Below, one piece after another: positions 17,541-25,338 of a stretch of DNA of 39,325 nucleotides. Position 1 is the first letter of the stretch. Every line of letters begins with the position of its first letter. The translations under genes were made by a program, and so were the position numbers. Below the pieces are notes generated by a model that saw only the letters and a program-made list of their open reading frames with translations, did not search any database and had not been told where the DNA came from. Origin of the DNA: Candidatus Paceibacter sp. (GTDB taxonomy: Bacteria > Patescibacteriota > Patescibacteriia > Magasanikbacterales > UBA922); assembly GCA_020725175.1 (NCBI GenBank), contig DYFM01000012.1:1-39325 (forward strand). The letters are read 5' to 3'.

Positions 17541-18797
17541 TTATTTATTTAGGGCGTTGGTCTTTACCGTCACCACAGACATGCCTTGTTTTAGGAGTTC
17601 TCTTCGCAATCCTTCTTCATGCTTTGCGCCGTATTGCAAAACTAGAACTGATTCACTGGTCTGTTCCAATAGTTTTCGGGCATTTTCAGCGGTTTCCTTA
17701 TTTCGTTGTTCGAGTACGAGCGCCTTTATCTCTTGTTCGTTTTTGGTAAGAAGCTCTTGGAGTTGTTTCGCGGAAGAGAGAGACGCGTACGGATTGTTAG
17801 CACGACTCGGAGCGCTCTGCTGCCTGGTTGGTACGGAAGTATTTTCTTGTACTTTGGCAAGAGAGATAAAATGGTCAAGCGCTTTTTTTAGTTTCAGATC
17901 TTTCGTCTTCTCGGTAAATATGACGAGAGACGGAGCAGGTTTGGAAATATGTTTCAGGTACTGTTGCAACAATTGCTCTTGAGTATTTTGACTTAGAAAC
18001 GACTGTCCAAGTGATGATGTGTGAGGTGTTTGCTGGCGCACTTGTGCCAAACGATCTTGAAGATATAGATGTTCTCGCACTAATATTCGACTTTTCTCCA
18101 TGGTGGTAGGCTGTTCCGCTCCGGTATACACAATTGGTGTATTTGGGTTGGTGTTCATGAGATATGGTGCGCCAAGAAGGAGAAGTTCTCGTTCGGATCT
18201 GCGGAGTTCTTTATCAAGTTCTTTTTGAATAGTATGAACTTCTGTTGATGAGTAAGGTGATTGTTGGAGCGCTTGTGTTACTTGTGCGCTGGCGGCAATC
18301 ATTTGTTCGTGGACAGATAGTTTTTTTTGAATTGCGCGCAATTTTTGTCCCTCAACCGGCCCCTCCATTTCTCCTTCCAACATGACAAGCCGAAGAGGTG
18401 TGGAGGCGGTGATAGTGTTCAGAACTTGAAGGGTTTCACGTTGCTGCTGTTCCGCTTGGTTATTGGTTGCGTCATGTGAATCCGTACCGGGAGTAATATG
18501 AATCTGTGGAAAAAATAAGACGGTTTTTTGGCTACCTGGCACCAAGTCAAATTGAATGTCTTGAATAGGGAGTGATGAAACAACTGCCTGTTCATTGAGG
18601 AGGATGGAAAGTGATGTTTGAGGATTCGTCTCAAGAGCAGTTTTATTGTTCTGAGGATGAAGTGATAAAAGAGAGGACTCTTTTGGTAACAGTACCTGAG
18701 ACGTACCGATAATGGAAAGAACGGTAAGTCCAAATACAGTTGTTTTTACTCGATGTTTCTTAAGAAAAGAACCAAGAATGTGTAAAGAAAAAGGCAT
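17541..18797 (-). CDS. exported TraB/ChaN-like protein (tentative)
   Basis: I chose the start at 18797 (MPFSLHILGSF), because the predicted promoter and untranslated leader lie upstream of it; this gives 418 residues. There is an N-terminal hydrophobic segment (VFGLTVLSIIGTSQVLL). The motifs VLFFPQIHITPG, a Q-rich stretch and LRLVMLEGEMEG in the first third, and LVLQYGAKHEEGLRRELLKQG at the C-terminus, resemble the GxxH ... E ... GxxH pattern of the TraB/ChaN/EreA-like superfamily. A Gln/Glu-rich coiled-coil-like middle separates them. The assignment is tentative and the substrate is unknown. Confidence 0.6.
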   Translation of the reverse strand: MPFSLHILGSFLKKHRVKTTVFGLTVLSIIGTSQVLLPKESSLLSLHPQNNKTALETNPQTSLSILLNEQAVVSSLPIQDIQFDLVPGSQKTVLFFPQIHITPGTDSHDATNNQAEQQQRETLQVLNTITASTPLRLVMLEGEMEGPVEGQKLRAIQKKLSVHEQMIAASAQVTQALQQSPYSSTEVHTIQKELDKELRRSERELLLLGAPYLMNTNPNTPIVYTGAEQPTTMEKSRILVREHLYLQDRLAQVRQQTPHTSSLGQSFLSQNTQEQLLQQYLKHISKPAPSLVIFTEKTKDLKLKKALDHFISLAKVQENTSVPTRQQSAPSRANNPYASLSSAKQLQELLTKNEQEIKALVLEQRNKETAENARKLLEQTSESVLVLQYGAKHEEGLRRELLKQGMSVVTVKTNALNK

Positions 18798-18811
18798 AGA
18801 ATTTGATACTA

Positions 18812-18831
18812 ACTGACAAAGACCTGTCAGT
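18812..18831 (-). promoter_or_regulatory. hairpin/operator in the leader of the TraB-like gene
   Basis: ACTGACA, 6-nt spacer, TGTCAGT: a perfect 7-bp inverted repeat 15 bp before the start codon, usable as an RNA hairpin or a repressor site. Confidence 0.4.
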
Positions 18832-18889
18832 GCATACTTTATGTATACTGATCCGAAGGCAATGGATCGTATTACTGTATGCGAGCGGT

Positions 18890-18917
18890 AGTATACCCTC
18901 TTTCGTGCACATGTCAA
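18890..18917 (-). promoter_or_regulatory. strong promoter for the minus-strand TraB-like gene
   Basis: On the minus strand: TTGACA (18912-18917), 16-bp spacer, TATACT (18890-18895). It gives a leader of about 85 nt and shows that the ORF track start at 18917 is too far upstream. Confidence 0.75.
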
Positions 18918-19000
18918 GTTTTTTTGGCTAAAATAAGGTAAAAAAATTCATTCATTCCTATATCCGCTCAGTATATAAACCATTGAAAAAAATATCCTAT

Positions 19001-19028
19001 TTGCAAATAATTTTATACTTTGTATACT
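19001..19028 (+). promoter_or_regulatory. promoter for the lipoprotein gene
   Basis: TTGCAA, 16-bp spacer, TATACT, about 27 nt before a site AGGAG that precedes ATG 19062. Confidence 0.65.
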
Positions 19029-19061
19029 ATCTATACGGTAATTATAACTAGGAGACGCTCT

Positions 19062-19877
19062 ATGAGAATATCACATTATCTCGTTATTGGTTTAATTGGT
19101 GGATTGTTTCTGACGGGGGCAGGTTGTTTTAATTCGGAAGAAACAACCAATCAACCGGCCGGACAGGGACAAACAACTTCTGAGCAACAGCAAACACCAC
19201 CTGAGCAAAACAATCAGGATCAGACGAGTGAATCTGCTTTGTCTGACCAAGTGGTGGCAGACGCGGCTACTCTATTGAATGTAGGTCAAGATCAAGTATC
19301 AGTGACTTCGGAGGGTCAGGTAGGTCGATTTGCCAAAGGAAGTGTGTCAATTCAAGGTAGAAATGAATCGTACACGTACGTTGCAAAAAATGAGAGTGGA
19401 ACTTGGCAAGTAATTAGCATTACTGCGAACGATCTGTTGTGTGACGTGTTGCAACGTGCCCAAGTTCCTGAATCTTTGCAAAGCGGGTGTGTGTCCGCTG
19501 AAGTGTACATAAAAAATATTCTTCAATCATTGAATGATACTACGAATATTAATTTTTCAACGCCGGAAGAGCGGGAATTTCAAGAGTCAGCTCAAAAAGA
19601 AGGGAAGCGGGCGACAGTTACTGTCTCAGGGCAGCAGATGACGGTTCAAAACTTGCGTGATGCTGAGGTTGAGCAAATTCGGGAGTTTTTTAAACAACGT
19701 GGTTTTACTTTTTCTAGTCAAACCATTCAAGGAGTGGAGGTGGTACGGTTTACCAGAGAGCACGAGGTACTATGTGTATTGTTACGTCCTGGTTCTGGAG
19801 CGACGCCAGCCATGAGTTCTTCTGTAGGTTGTTGGGTGTTGTCACCAGACGTGGTGCGTGAACAGGTAAATCAGTAA
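19062..19877 (+). CDS. putative lipoprotein
   Basis: I chose ATG 19062 because AGGAG lies 8 nt upstream and the predicted -10 overlaps the track start. The 271-residue product begins with a lipoprotein signal (LVIGLIGGLFLTGAGC). A Gln/Thr/Asn-rich flexible stretch (residues about 24-62) follows. Two related alpha-beta-like halves come after it: one around VTSEGQVGRFAKGSVSIQGR, the other around REFFKQRGFTFSSQTIQGVEVVRFTREH. Three further Cys are present. Function unknown. It converges on the patatin gene with a 7-bp overlap of the two ends. Confidence 0.8.
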   Translation: MRISHYLVIGLIGGLFLTGAGCFNSEETTNQPAGQGQTTSEQQQTPPEQNNQDQTSESALSDQVVADAATLLNVGQDQVSVTSEGQVGRFAKGSVSIQGRNESYTYVAKNESGTWQVISITANDLLCDVLQRAQVPESLQSGCVSAEVYIKNILQSLNDTTNINFSTPEEREFQESAQKEGKRATVTVSGQQMTVQNLRDAEVEQIREFFKQRGFTFSSQTIQGVEVVRFTREHEVLCVLLRPGSGATPAMSSSVGCWVLSPDVVREQVNQ

Positions 19878-20704
19878 ACCGATACGGTCGATGTTTCCAA
19901 AAGGTCTTGAATGGCTCCAATACTTTTTTCAGTTACCTCCGCACCGGTGTTGACAATAATATTTCCGTCAATTTTTTCGGTAAAATAGTCCATAAATCGA
20001 TACGATCCACTGGAGGCGATAAACGGTTCAATAATGATGTCAGAGTGAGTTAGAGAATATTGCGTCAAGTGATAGCGCATAATACTCAGACTTCTCGCTG
20101 AGATGTATCGGAGAGAATGTTTTTTTTCTTCGGAAAATTGTTCATTTTTTATGTAGTTGTCGAGGTTGATAGAGATAACAATGTCAGCGCCCATATGTCG
20201 TACTACTTCATCTGGCACCGGTTGGCTCACGCCGCCATCCACTAACAGTGCGTTTTGATAAGAAAATGGAGCAAATAACGAGGGGATAGACATACTACCA
20301 CGGAGCGCTGCACTGAGTGGGCCGGTTTGCAGGATGACCGGAGATCCGGTGATGAGATCGGTTGCTACAGCCGCAAATGGAATCTTCGTATCAGTAAAGT
20401 CTTTTCCTTCGAGCCAGGTGTGAAGCAGGCGCTCCATTTTTTCACCTTTAATAAGTCCGCCACGCATCGTCGGCTCCAGAAATGCTCGGAGTTTTTCTTT
20501 TTGTCTCCCGACCGTCGCTTCTTCTAGTGCAGCTTCGTCTTGAAATAGAGAAAAATGTGCACCAACCCAGGCGCCAATACTCGAGCCAGCAATGTAGTCT
20601 ATGGGAATGTTGTGTTTGAGAAATGTTTTGATGACGCCGACATGAGCGAGTCCTCGAATGCCGCCGCTTCCCAAGGCGAGACCTACGGTTTTTCGTTTGG
20701 TCAT
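19871..20704 (-). CDS. patatin-like phospholipase (RssA type)
   Basis: The 277-residue product has the patatin oxyanion loop GSGGIRG (12-18), the nucleophile elbow GSSIG (40-44, Ser42) and the catalytic Asp in VDGGVSQPVP. It is thus a Ser-Asp dyad acyl hydrolase of the RssA/YchK kind, cytoplasmic or peripheral to the membrane, probably acting on phospholipids. The C-terminal part (FMDYFTEKIDGNIIVNTGAEVTEKSI) matches bacterial patatins of this length. Confidence 0.92.
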   Translation of the reverse strand: MTKRKTVGLALGSGGIRGLAHVGVIKTFLKHNIPIDYIAGSSIGAWVGAHFSLFQDEAALEEATVGRQKEKLRAFLEPTMRGGLIKGEKMERLLHTWLEGKDFTDTKIPFAAVATDLITGSPVILQTGPLSAALRGSMSIPSLFAPFSYQNALLVDGGVSQPVPDEVVRHMGADIVISINLDNYIKNEQFSEEKKHSLRYISARSLSIMRYHLTQYSLTHSDIIIEPFIASSGSYRFMDYFTEKIDGNIIVNTGAEVTEKSIGAIQDLLETSTVSVY

Positions 20705-20835
20705 GTGAGAGTTTTCTACTACTTGTACCGGGATATATTCTCCGGTTCAAATGGCTAAATGATGGAGATACTATAGACCTTTGTGTTGAGGGAGTCAATC
20801 TCTGTTTGATGAATATTTGATGAAACGTAGAAACA

Positions 20836-20864
20836 AAAAACCTCCATCACATGACGGAGGTTTG
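20836..20864 (-). terminator. terminator downstream of tRNA-Asp
   Basis: Read on the minus strand, AAACCTCC...GGAGGTTTTTTG forms a stem with an internal TCA/TGA pair and ends in a T run, just 3' of the tRNA. Confidence 0.8.
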
Positions 20865-20866
20865 TG

Positions 20867-20940
20867 CGGACCGGACGAGACTCGAACTCGCAACTTCTGC
20901 CGTGACAGGGCAGTGCTCTAACCAGTTGAACTACCGGTCC
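20867..20940 (-). tRNA. tRNA-Asp (anticodon GTC)
   Basis: The minus strand folds as a cloverleaf: acceptor GGACCGG / CCGGTCC, D-arm AGTTCAACTGGTTAGAGC, anticodon loop CTGTCAC with GTC, and T-arm loop GTTCGAGTC. The discriminator is G and the 3' CCA is not encoded (GCAC follows), so CCA must be added by a nucleotidyltransferase. Confidence 0.97.
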
Positions 20941-20946
20941 AAATAT

Positions 20947-20960
20947 CCCTCAAGTGAGGG
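20947..20960 (-). other. small hairpin between the microgene and tRNA-Asp
   Basis: CCCTCAAGTGAGGG, a 5-6 bp stem directly after the stop of the 38-residue ORF. There is no clear T run, so it is more likely a processing signal than a terminator. Confidence 0.35.
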
Positions 20961-21077
20961 TTAGGCTGCTTTTTGAGCGGCTTTTTGTACACGCTTTTGT
21001 TTCTTTTTATCGCGACGAATTTTCGCCAGTTCTCGTTTTACTTTTTGAAGCGCGTTGTGTTTTTTTCTCATTCCCAT
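20961..21077 (-). CDS. 38-residue highly basic microprotein
   Basis: Not in the ORF track. From ATG 21077 the product is MGMRKKHNALQKVKR... ending QKAAQKAA, with about 40% Lys/Arg and helix-forming residues throughout. It may start at the second Met (21071). It lies between rplT and tRNA-Asp on the same strand. A basic all-helical peptide beside ribosomal protein genes could be a small ribosome-associated or nucleic-acid-binding protein; it is not convincingly bS21. No Shine-Dalgarno site is seen. Confidence 0.6.
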   Translation of the reverse strand: MGMRKKHNALQKVKRELAKIRRDKKKQKRVQKAAQKAA

Positions 21078-21193
21078 AAAAATTCAAATAGGTTCTATTT
21101 TAACGTGGACATAGCATACAGAATTTTTTTCATTCTGTCAATAGAACATTGTTCTCTTGTGGAAAACATATTTCACCGACCATTCTCGCAAAA

Positions 21194-21216
21194 AACACCG
21201 GCTGGTTGCCGGTGTC
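21194..21216 (-). terminator. terminator after rplT
   Basis: On the minus strand ACACCGGC, loop AACCA, GCCGGTGT is followed by a T run. It ends the infC-rpmI-rplT operon. Confidence 0.92.
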
Positions 21217-21223
21217 GTACGTG

Positions 21224-21568
21224 TTATTTGGTGGTATTTACCAGTTCGGTAAAGAGGGTTGGGTGATCCTTGGCAATGTCAGACATGACTTTGCGGTTTA
21301 GGATAATTCCTTTGGCTTTCAAGAGACCACTAAATTTGCTGTAGGAAAGTCCTTGTTCTCGAAGAGCGGCGTTCAAGCGAACCAACCAGAGAGAACGCAT
21401 GGTTCGTTTCTTCACGCGTCGGTCTCGGTAGGCATGTGCTCCGGCTTTGATACTGGCAACTTTCGCGACTTTCAGCAAATTTTTTCTTCCACCTTGGAAT
21501 CCCTTCACGCGTTTGTGTAGGCTTTTGCGTTTTTTTAGGTGGGCTACCCCACGTTTTACTCTAGGCAT
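21224..21568 (-). CDS. rplT: 50S ribosomal protein L20
   Basis: The 114-residue sequence begins MPRVKRGVAHLKKRK and contains RDRRVKKRTMRSLWLVRLNAALRE and the C-terminal YSKFSGLLKAKGIILNRKVMSDIA, the full bL20 pattern. L20 binds 23S rRNA early in 50S assembly and in many bacteria represses its own operon. It is last in the conserved infC-rpmI-rplT order, 15 bp after rpmI. Confidence 0.97.
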   Translation of the reverse strand: MPRVKRGVAHLKKRKSLHKRVKGFQGGRKNLLKVAKVASIKAGAHAYRDRRVKKRTMRSLWLVRLNAALREQGLSYSKFSGLLKAKGIILNRKVMSDIAKDHPTLFTELVNTTK

Positions 21569-21583
21569 ATAGAAGACTCAAAA

Positions 21584-21799
21584 TTACTGATACTGAGGAT
21601 ATGGAATAGCGCGAACAATTTTTTTCTTATGAGCGATTGATTGTTCGTTGTCTTTGCGTTTGATACGCTTCTTTTTCCCGGTTTGGCGGGCATTGAAATG
21701 GTCTTGACCATCATGGCGTTTCAAGATTTTGGTGCCTTTGCGAGACGTTTTTACTTGAAATCGTTCAGAGATAGCCTTTTTGGTTTTTAATTTCGGCAT
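21584..21799 (-). CDS. rpmI: 50S ribosomal protein L35
   Basis: A 71-residue basic protein beginning MPKLKTKKAISERFQV and containing KTSRKGTKILKRHDGQDHFNARQTGKKKR, matching bL35. It lies between infC and rplT, the usual order. The gap to infC is about 100 bp and could hold an operon control site. Confidence 0.95.
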   Translation of the reverse strand: MPKLKTKKAISERFQVKTSRKGTKILKRHDGQDHFNARQTGKKKRIKRKDNEQSIAHKKKIVRAIPYPQYQ

Positions 21800-21901
21800 A
21801 TAGTTGTGTACAATTGGTGCAACTTTAGGGAAACGTAAAGTGGCATGAGTATAGCGTTTTTCTTCTCGAAAGTCAAGGGTTGTTGTGAATAGCTTTTTTG
21901 G

Positions 21902-22450
21902 CTAGCGTTTTACGTAAATAGCGGTTACTTTGTTTCCTTGTTTGGTAGGCTCTTGTTCTGTGCGAAGTGGTACCGAAGCTTCAAGCATTGCTTTAAACTT
22001 GTTCAAAGTTTCAAAGGCAAGTTCGGGGCGTGCATTTTCTCGGCCGCGCAAAATAATTTCTGCTTTTACTTTATCGCCTTCGTTCAAAAACCGCTCAGCT
22101 TGTTTTTTGCGAATATCCATGTCATGTTGACCAATCCGGACTGACAGGCGAATTCCTTTGAGTTCGCTGACATGAGATTTCGCTTTTTGTTTTCGAGCTT
22201 CTTTTTCTTTTTGATATTTGAAGGCGGTAAATTCGAGTATTTGTGCCACCGGCGGCTCGGCTTTTGGGTTGACAATCACCAGATCCAGTTCTTCTTCACG
22301 CGCTTTGGTGAGTGCTTCGCGAAGGGTAAAAATACCGACATTATTTCCTTCGGCATCAATAAGTCGGACCTCTTCGGCACGAATTTTTTCATTGACCGCG
22401 TAATGAGGGATAAGCGGCTTTTGTGGTCTCTTTTTGCGGGATATTCTCAT
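21902..22450 (-). CDS. infC: translation initiation factor IF-3
   Basis: I chose ATG 22450 (MRISRKKRPQKPLIPHYAVNEKI), since the longer ORF adds an unlikely hydrophobic N-terminus. The 182-residue product has the N-domain (RLIDAEGNNVGIFTLREAL) and C-domain (IRLSVRIGQHDMDIRKKQAERFLNEGDKVKAEIILRGRE) of IF-3. IF-3 keeps 30S subunits free and checks start codons. The start is ATG, not the ATT found in many bacteria, so the usual start-codon autoregulation is probably absent. Confidence 0.96.
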   Translation of the reverse strand: MRISRKKRPQKPLIPHYAVNEKIRAEEVRLIDAEGNNVGIFTLREALTKAREEELDLVIVNPKAEPPVAQILEFTAFKYQKEKEARKQKAKSHVSELKGIRLSVRIGQHDMDIRKKQAERFLNEGDKVKAEIILRGRENARPELAFETLNKFKAMLEASVPLRTEQEPTKQGNKVTAIYVKR

Positions 22451-22573
22451 AATACAAAAAAGCATTAAAACATGAAAGCAAGAAAGCAAATGAACTATGC
22501 ACAATGGTCTGCAGTATATGCCGCAAGTCTTGTTTTTATGCTTTACTGCTTTTATGTTTTTATGGCGATAGTG

Positions 22574-22964
22574 TGGAGATGCCGGGACTTGAACCCGGGT
22601 CTAGACGTGTTGACTTTATGATCTTCATGTGTAGTATTCTTTGGTGTTTTGGTAGATCGGTCAAAAGAACACAAAAGCCGATGTACCTAGCTTCAGAAGG
22701 GTTCGAAATCATGAGTGAAGCGCCCGTAATTTCTACACTCGATGGGTTGACACCGCCTGATTCCTATCGAGTATCAGAGAGGCGATGGCTGTCGCGCTTA
22801 GGCGACGGCAGGTGCGAATGAAGGCATTGCAAATGCGTTGGCAAATGCAGTCTTCACGCGACTTACTAAGTTTGCACTTAGGGATTGTCTCGGATTTACG
22901 AGGAGAGACACCTCGACATGCACACAAAGACAACAGAATTCGCCTATCGAAGCCTGTCATCCCC
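22574..22964 (-). ncRNA. ssrA: tmRNA (ssrA)
   Basis: On the minus strand the RNA starts GGGGATGACAGGCTTCG and ends with a T-arm CCGGGTTCAAGTCCCGG and acceptor strand CATCTCC, pairing with the 5' GGGGATG. The discriminator is A and CCA is not encoded. An internal frame ends in GCC-TAA at 22798-22803; the likely tag is AFANAFAMPSFAPAVA (22801-22848), though the exact resume codon is uncertain. Its partner gene smpB lies just upstream. The ORFs in the track here are shadows. Confidence 0.95.
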
Positions 22965-22973
22965 ATTATTTTT

Positions 22974-23112
22974 TTACGGATTACGGATAATACGGAGGTA
23001 CGGATAGTGTGTGGAGACAGAATATGCTGTGGTGTTTTATATGCTTACTCTGCCTATTCTGCTTACGAGCTTACTCTGCAAAACAACTATCCGTATTATC
23101 CGTCATCCGTAA
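22974..23112. repeat. second copy of the 35-bp unit element, between smpB and ssrA
   Basis: The unit at 22974-23008 differs by only two bases from the third unit at 6655-6689. The right arm (23086-23112) is its inverse with about 8 bp missing. The centre holds period 8-9 words like TTACTCTGC and CTATTCTGC, as in the 6.6-kb element. The element starts within 10 bp of the tmRNA 5' end and stops 6 bp from smpB. Confidence 0.9.
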
Positions 23113-23117
23113 AATTG

Positions 23118-23561
23118 TTAAAGAACTTTCATTGCCCGTCTCACTTCTCGCTCTGTTTCTCGTTTTTTGATACTGGAGCGTTTGTCGTGGGACTTTTTTC
23201 CGCGAACTAAAGCGATTTTTAATTTGATTCGCTGACGAGTAGTATACACGGAAAGAGGGACGATTGTCAAGCCTTGTTCAGCGGTTTTTCCGCGTAAATA
23301 AGAGATTTCTTTTTTTTTGAGAAGGATCTGGCGAGGGTGAGTCGGGTCATACTGTTCGGCACGTGCAAATTTGTAAGGACTAATATGCGCGTTCGTCAGG
23401 ATTGGTGAATTCTGATGAAACGTAATAAATGATCCTTTTAGATTGATTTGCCCGCTTCGTACTGATTTTACTTCGGCTCCGGATAACACAATGCCGGCTT
23501 CAAACTCTTCGAGCACTTCATAGTCAAATAAGGCTTTTTTGTTGGTTGCGTAGGTAGGCAT
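23118..23561 (-). CDS. smpB: tmRNA-binding protein SmpB
   Basis: The 147-residue protein begins with YATNKKALFDYEVLEEFEAGIVLSGAEVKS, the SmpB beta-barrel core, and continues through GSFITFHQNSPILTNAHISPY and LRGKTAEQGLTIVPLSVY. It ends in a basic tail (HDKRSSIKKRETEREVRRAM) that enters the ribosomal mRNA channel. It works with ssrA to rescue stalled ribosomes. The two genes are adjacent on the same strand. Confidence 0.97.
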   Translation of the reverse strand: MPTYATNKKALFDYEVLEEFEAGIVLSGAEVKSVRSGQINLKGSFITFHQNSPILTNAHISPYKFARAEQYDPTHPRQILLKKKEISYLRGKTAEQGLTIVPLSVYTTRQRIKLKIALVRGKKSHDKRSSIKKRETEREVRRAMKVL

Positions 23562-23636
23562 ATTAGCGTTGATACAGAGGAATATATCATATTGAACTAG
23601 AAAAAGCTAGGGGGAGGAGGAAGTGGGGTAGTTCTG

Positions 23637-23665
23637 TTGTATTTTGTTTGATTTTACGCTATACT
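23637..23665 (+). promoter_or_regulatory. promoter for the AI-2E-type permease gene
   Basis: TTGTAT, 17-bp spacer, TATACT, giving a leader of only about 15 nt before ATG 23687. Confidence 0.55.
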
Positions 23666-23686
23666 ATTTTCAAGTTTCCGTATTTT

Positions 23687-24742
23687 ATGCAGCAGACTGA
23701 AGTGACGTGGAATATTAGTACCAAGACGATTTTCAAGCTCCTCGCTATTGGACTTGGACTCTATGTGGTGTACCTGGTTTGGAATATTTTACTCCTTTTG
23801 TTTGTGGCACTTATTTTAGCTACTCTCATTGATCCGTTTGCGCATTGGTTGGAAGAGAAAAAGATTCCTCGTGGCCTGGCGGTAATTATTGTATATATTG
23901 GATTATTTGGGTTAATAGGGTTGGCGATTTTTTTATTGGCACCAATTTTGGCCCAAGATCTACCGCAGTTTTATAGTAACATCAAGAGTATGGTTCAGGG
24001 GGCTGAAGAGCATGAAATTTGGCGCGGAGTCATGCAGTGGTTTGGACTTTCTGAAGCTGCGGTTCCGGCGGGAGACACCATTCGCGTAGTGCCGAGTACC
24101 AGCCCAACCCAGGTAGATTCGGCCGCTATTTGGGGGGTGTTTACTACGATTAGCGGGCTCATGGCTGGGGTATTTTCTTTGTTGTTGGTTTTGGTTATTA
24201 CGTTTTATCTGGTTGTTCAAGAAGATCCTTTGAAAAAGATTTTGAATTCAGTTGTTCCCGATCAGTATGTCCCGTACTTTTCTCGCTTGATAAAAGAGGT
24301 ACGCGACAAACTCGGCTTTTGGCTACGCGGGCAATTGGTGCTGAGTGTGGCGGTGGGTTGTTTGGTTGGTGTCGGGTTAGGGATCTTGGATATCAAATAC
24401 GCTGCTGTTCTTGGTCTTCTGGCGGCATTACTCGAGTTTGTACCGTATGTCGGTCCGATCCTGGCGGCAATTCCAGCGGGAGTGTTTGCTTTTTCGCAAG
24501 GAGGGGCGTGGAAACTGATCGCGGTTATTTTACTATATATCATTATTCAACAGTTAGAAAATCATATTCTTGTTCCCAAGATCATGCAACGAGCCGTCGG
24601 ATTGAATCCGATTGTCAGCATCGTCGCGATCCTTATCGGCTATAAATTGGCCGGTGTTGTGGGAGCGTTGCTTGCTATTCCGGTAGCAACAGCGTTAAGT
24701 GTAATAATTAAAGATGTTTTGGCGAAACAAACAATCGAGTAA
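23687..24742 (+). CDS. AI-2E/PerM family membrane permease
   Basis: I chose ATG 23687 (MQQTEVTWNIST), because the predicted -10 lies inside the longer frame. The 351-residue protein has the layout of the family: two N-terminal helices, DPFAHWLEEKKIPRGLAVIIVY, a soluble segment, then helices with PYVGPILAAIPAG and LENHILVPKIMQRAVGLNPIVSIVAILIG. The family moves varied small molecules or ions; the substrate cannot be told here. Confidence 0.92.
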   Translation: MQQTEVTWNISTKTIFKLLAIGLGLYVVYLVWNILLLLFVALILATLIDPFAHWLEEKKIPRGLAVIIVYIGLFGLIGLAIFLLAPILAQDLPQFYSNIKSMVQGAEEHEIWRGVMQWFGLSEAAVPAGDTIRVVPSTSPTQVDSAAIWGVFTTISGLMAGVFSLLLVLVITFYLVVQEDPLKKILNSVVPDQYVPYFSRLIKEVRDKLGFWLRGQLVLSVAVGCLVGVGLGILDIKYAAVLGLLAALLEFVPYVGPILAAIPAGVFAFSQGGAWKLIAVILLYIIIQQLENHILVPKIMQRAVGLNPIVSIVAILIGYKLAGVVGALLAIPVATALSVIIKDVLAKQTIE

Positions 24743-25154
24743 TTGGATCCTGGTGTTTTTTGGTCTGATTGCGGCTGGAATTATCGTTGCGATTGCTGTT
24801 TTGATCATGCTTTTGTTTTTGCGTCGACCGGTAGTTCAAGAATCGTTGCGATCAATTCAAGAACAGGGAAGTGTGGCCGTAATCGGTACATCGCCTGAGG
24901 AGGTGAAAAATACATATGTTTCTACTATAAAAAAATTAAGAGAAGATCTTGATGCACAAGAAGTATCGTCTGAAGAAGTAATGAGTAAAACCAAGGGAAC
25001 ATTACTTCGAGTACGAGTGCCAAAAGAACTGTTGGATCAACACTTGAACGTTTTTTTGGCAGTACAAAAAATGGAAGCAGAAGGAGTAACACCTGAAGAA
25101 AAAACCGAGCTACTGCGTTTGCTTGGAGAATTAATGTCTGGAGATTCACTGTAA
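24714..25154 (+). CDS. single-pass membrane protein of unknown function
   Basis: A 146-residue protein whose start overlaps the permease gene by 29 bp in another frame, suggesting translational coupling. It has one N-terminal transmembrane helix (WILVFFGLIAAGIIVAIAVLIMLLFL) and a charged, mostly helical soluble part with Glu/Lys-rich stretches. I recognise no family. Overlap suggests it works with or is regulated with the permease. Confidence 0.65.
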   Translation: MFWRNKQSSNWILVFFGLIAAGIIVAIAVLIMLLFLRRPVVQESLRSIQEQGSVAVIGTSPEEVKNTYVSTIKKLREDLDAQEVSSEEVMSKTKGTLLRVRVPKELLDQHLNVFLAVQKMEAEGVTPEEKTELLRLLGELMSGDSL

Positions 25155-25163
25155 AATCGAATC

Positions 25164-25262
25164 CGCTCACAGCCCCAGGCGTGCACAGCAAGGCGGACGA
25201 GGGTCTTATTCCTCGTAGCTTCCGCCATAGATAGTGTGGCGGACACGTGCGGCGGGGAAATT
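25164..25262. other. GC-rich structured intergenic patch
   Basis: A GC-rich stretch in an AT-leaning gap. GGCGGACGAGG and CCTCG...TCCGCC can form a stem around 25192-25227, and GGCGGAC recurs at about 25243. It begins with CCGCTCACAGCCC, nearly the same as TTCGCTCACAGCCC at about 28210. No ORF is convincing. It may be a terminator region or small RNA. Confidence 0.4.
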
Positions 25263-25338
25263 CATTTGTTTTTTTGAAATAGGCCGCGGATAAAAACGGA
25301 TACAATGAATAAAGACGGATTTTTAACAACAGTTTATC

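Noticed and set aside
17476-17982. 168-residue plus-strand ORF, Cys/Phe-rich
   Set aside because: Antisense shadow of the TraB/ChaN-like gene, with no start signal or domain.
22733-22966. 77-residue minus-strand protein
   Set aside because: It lies wholly within the tmRNA gene.
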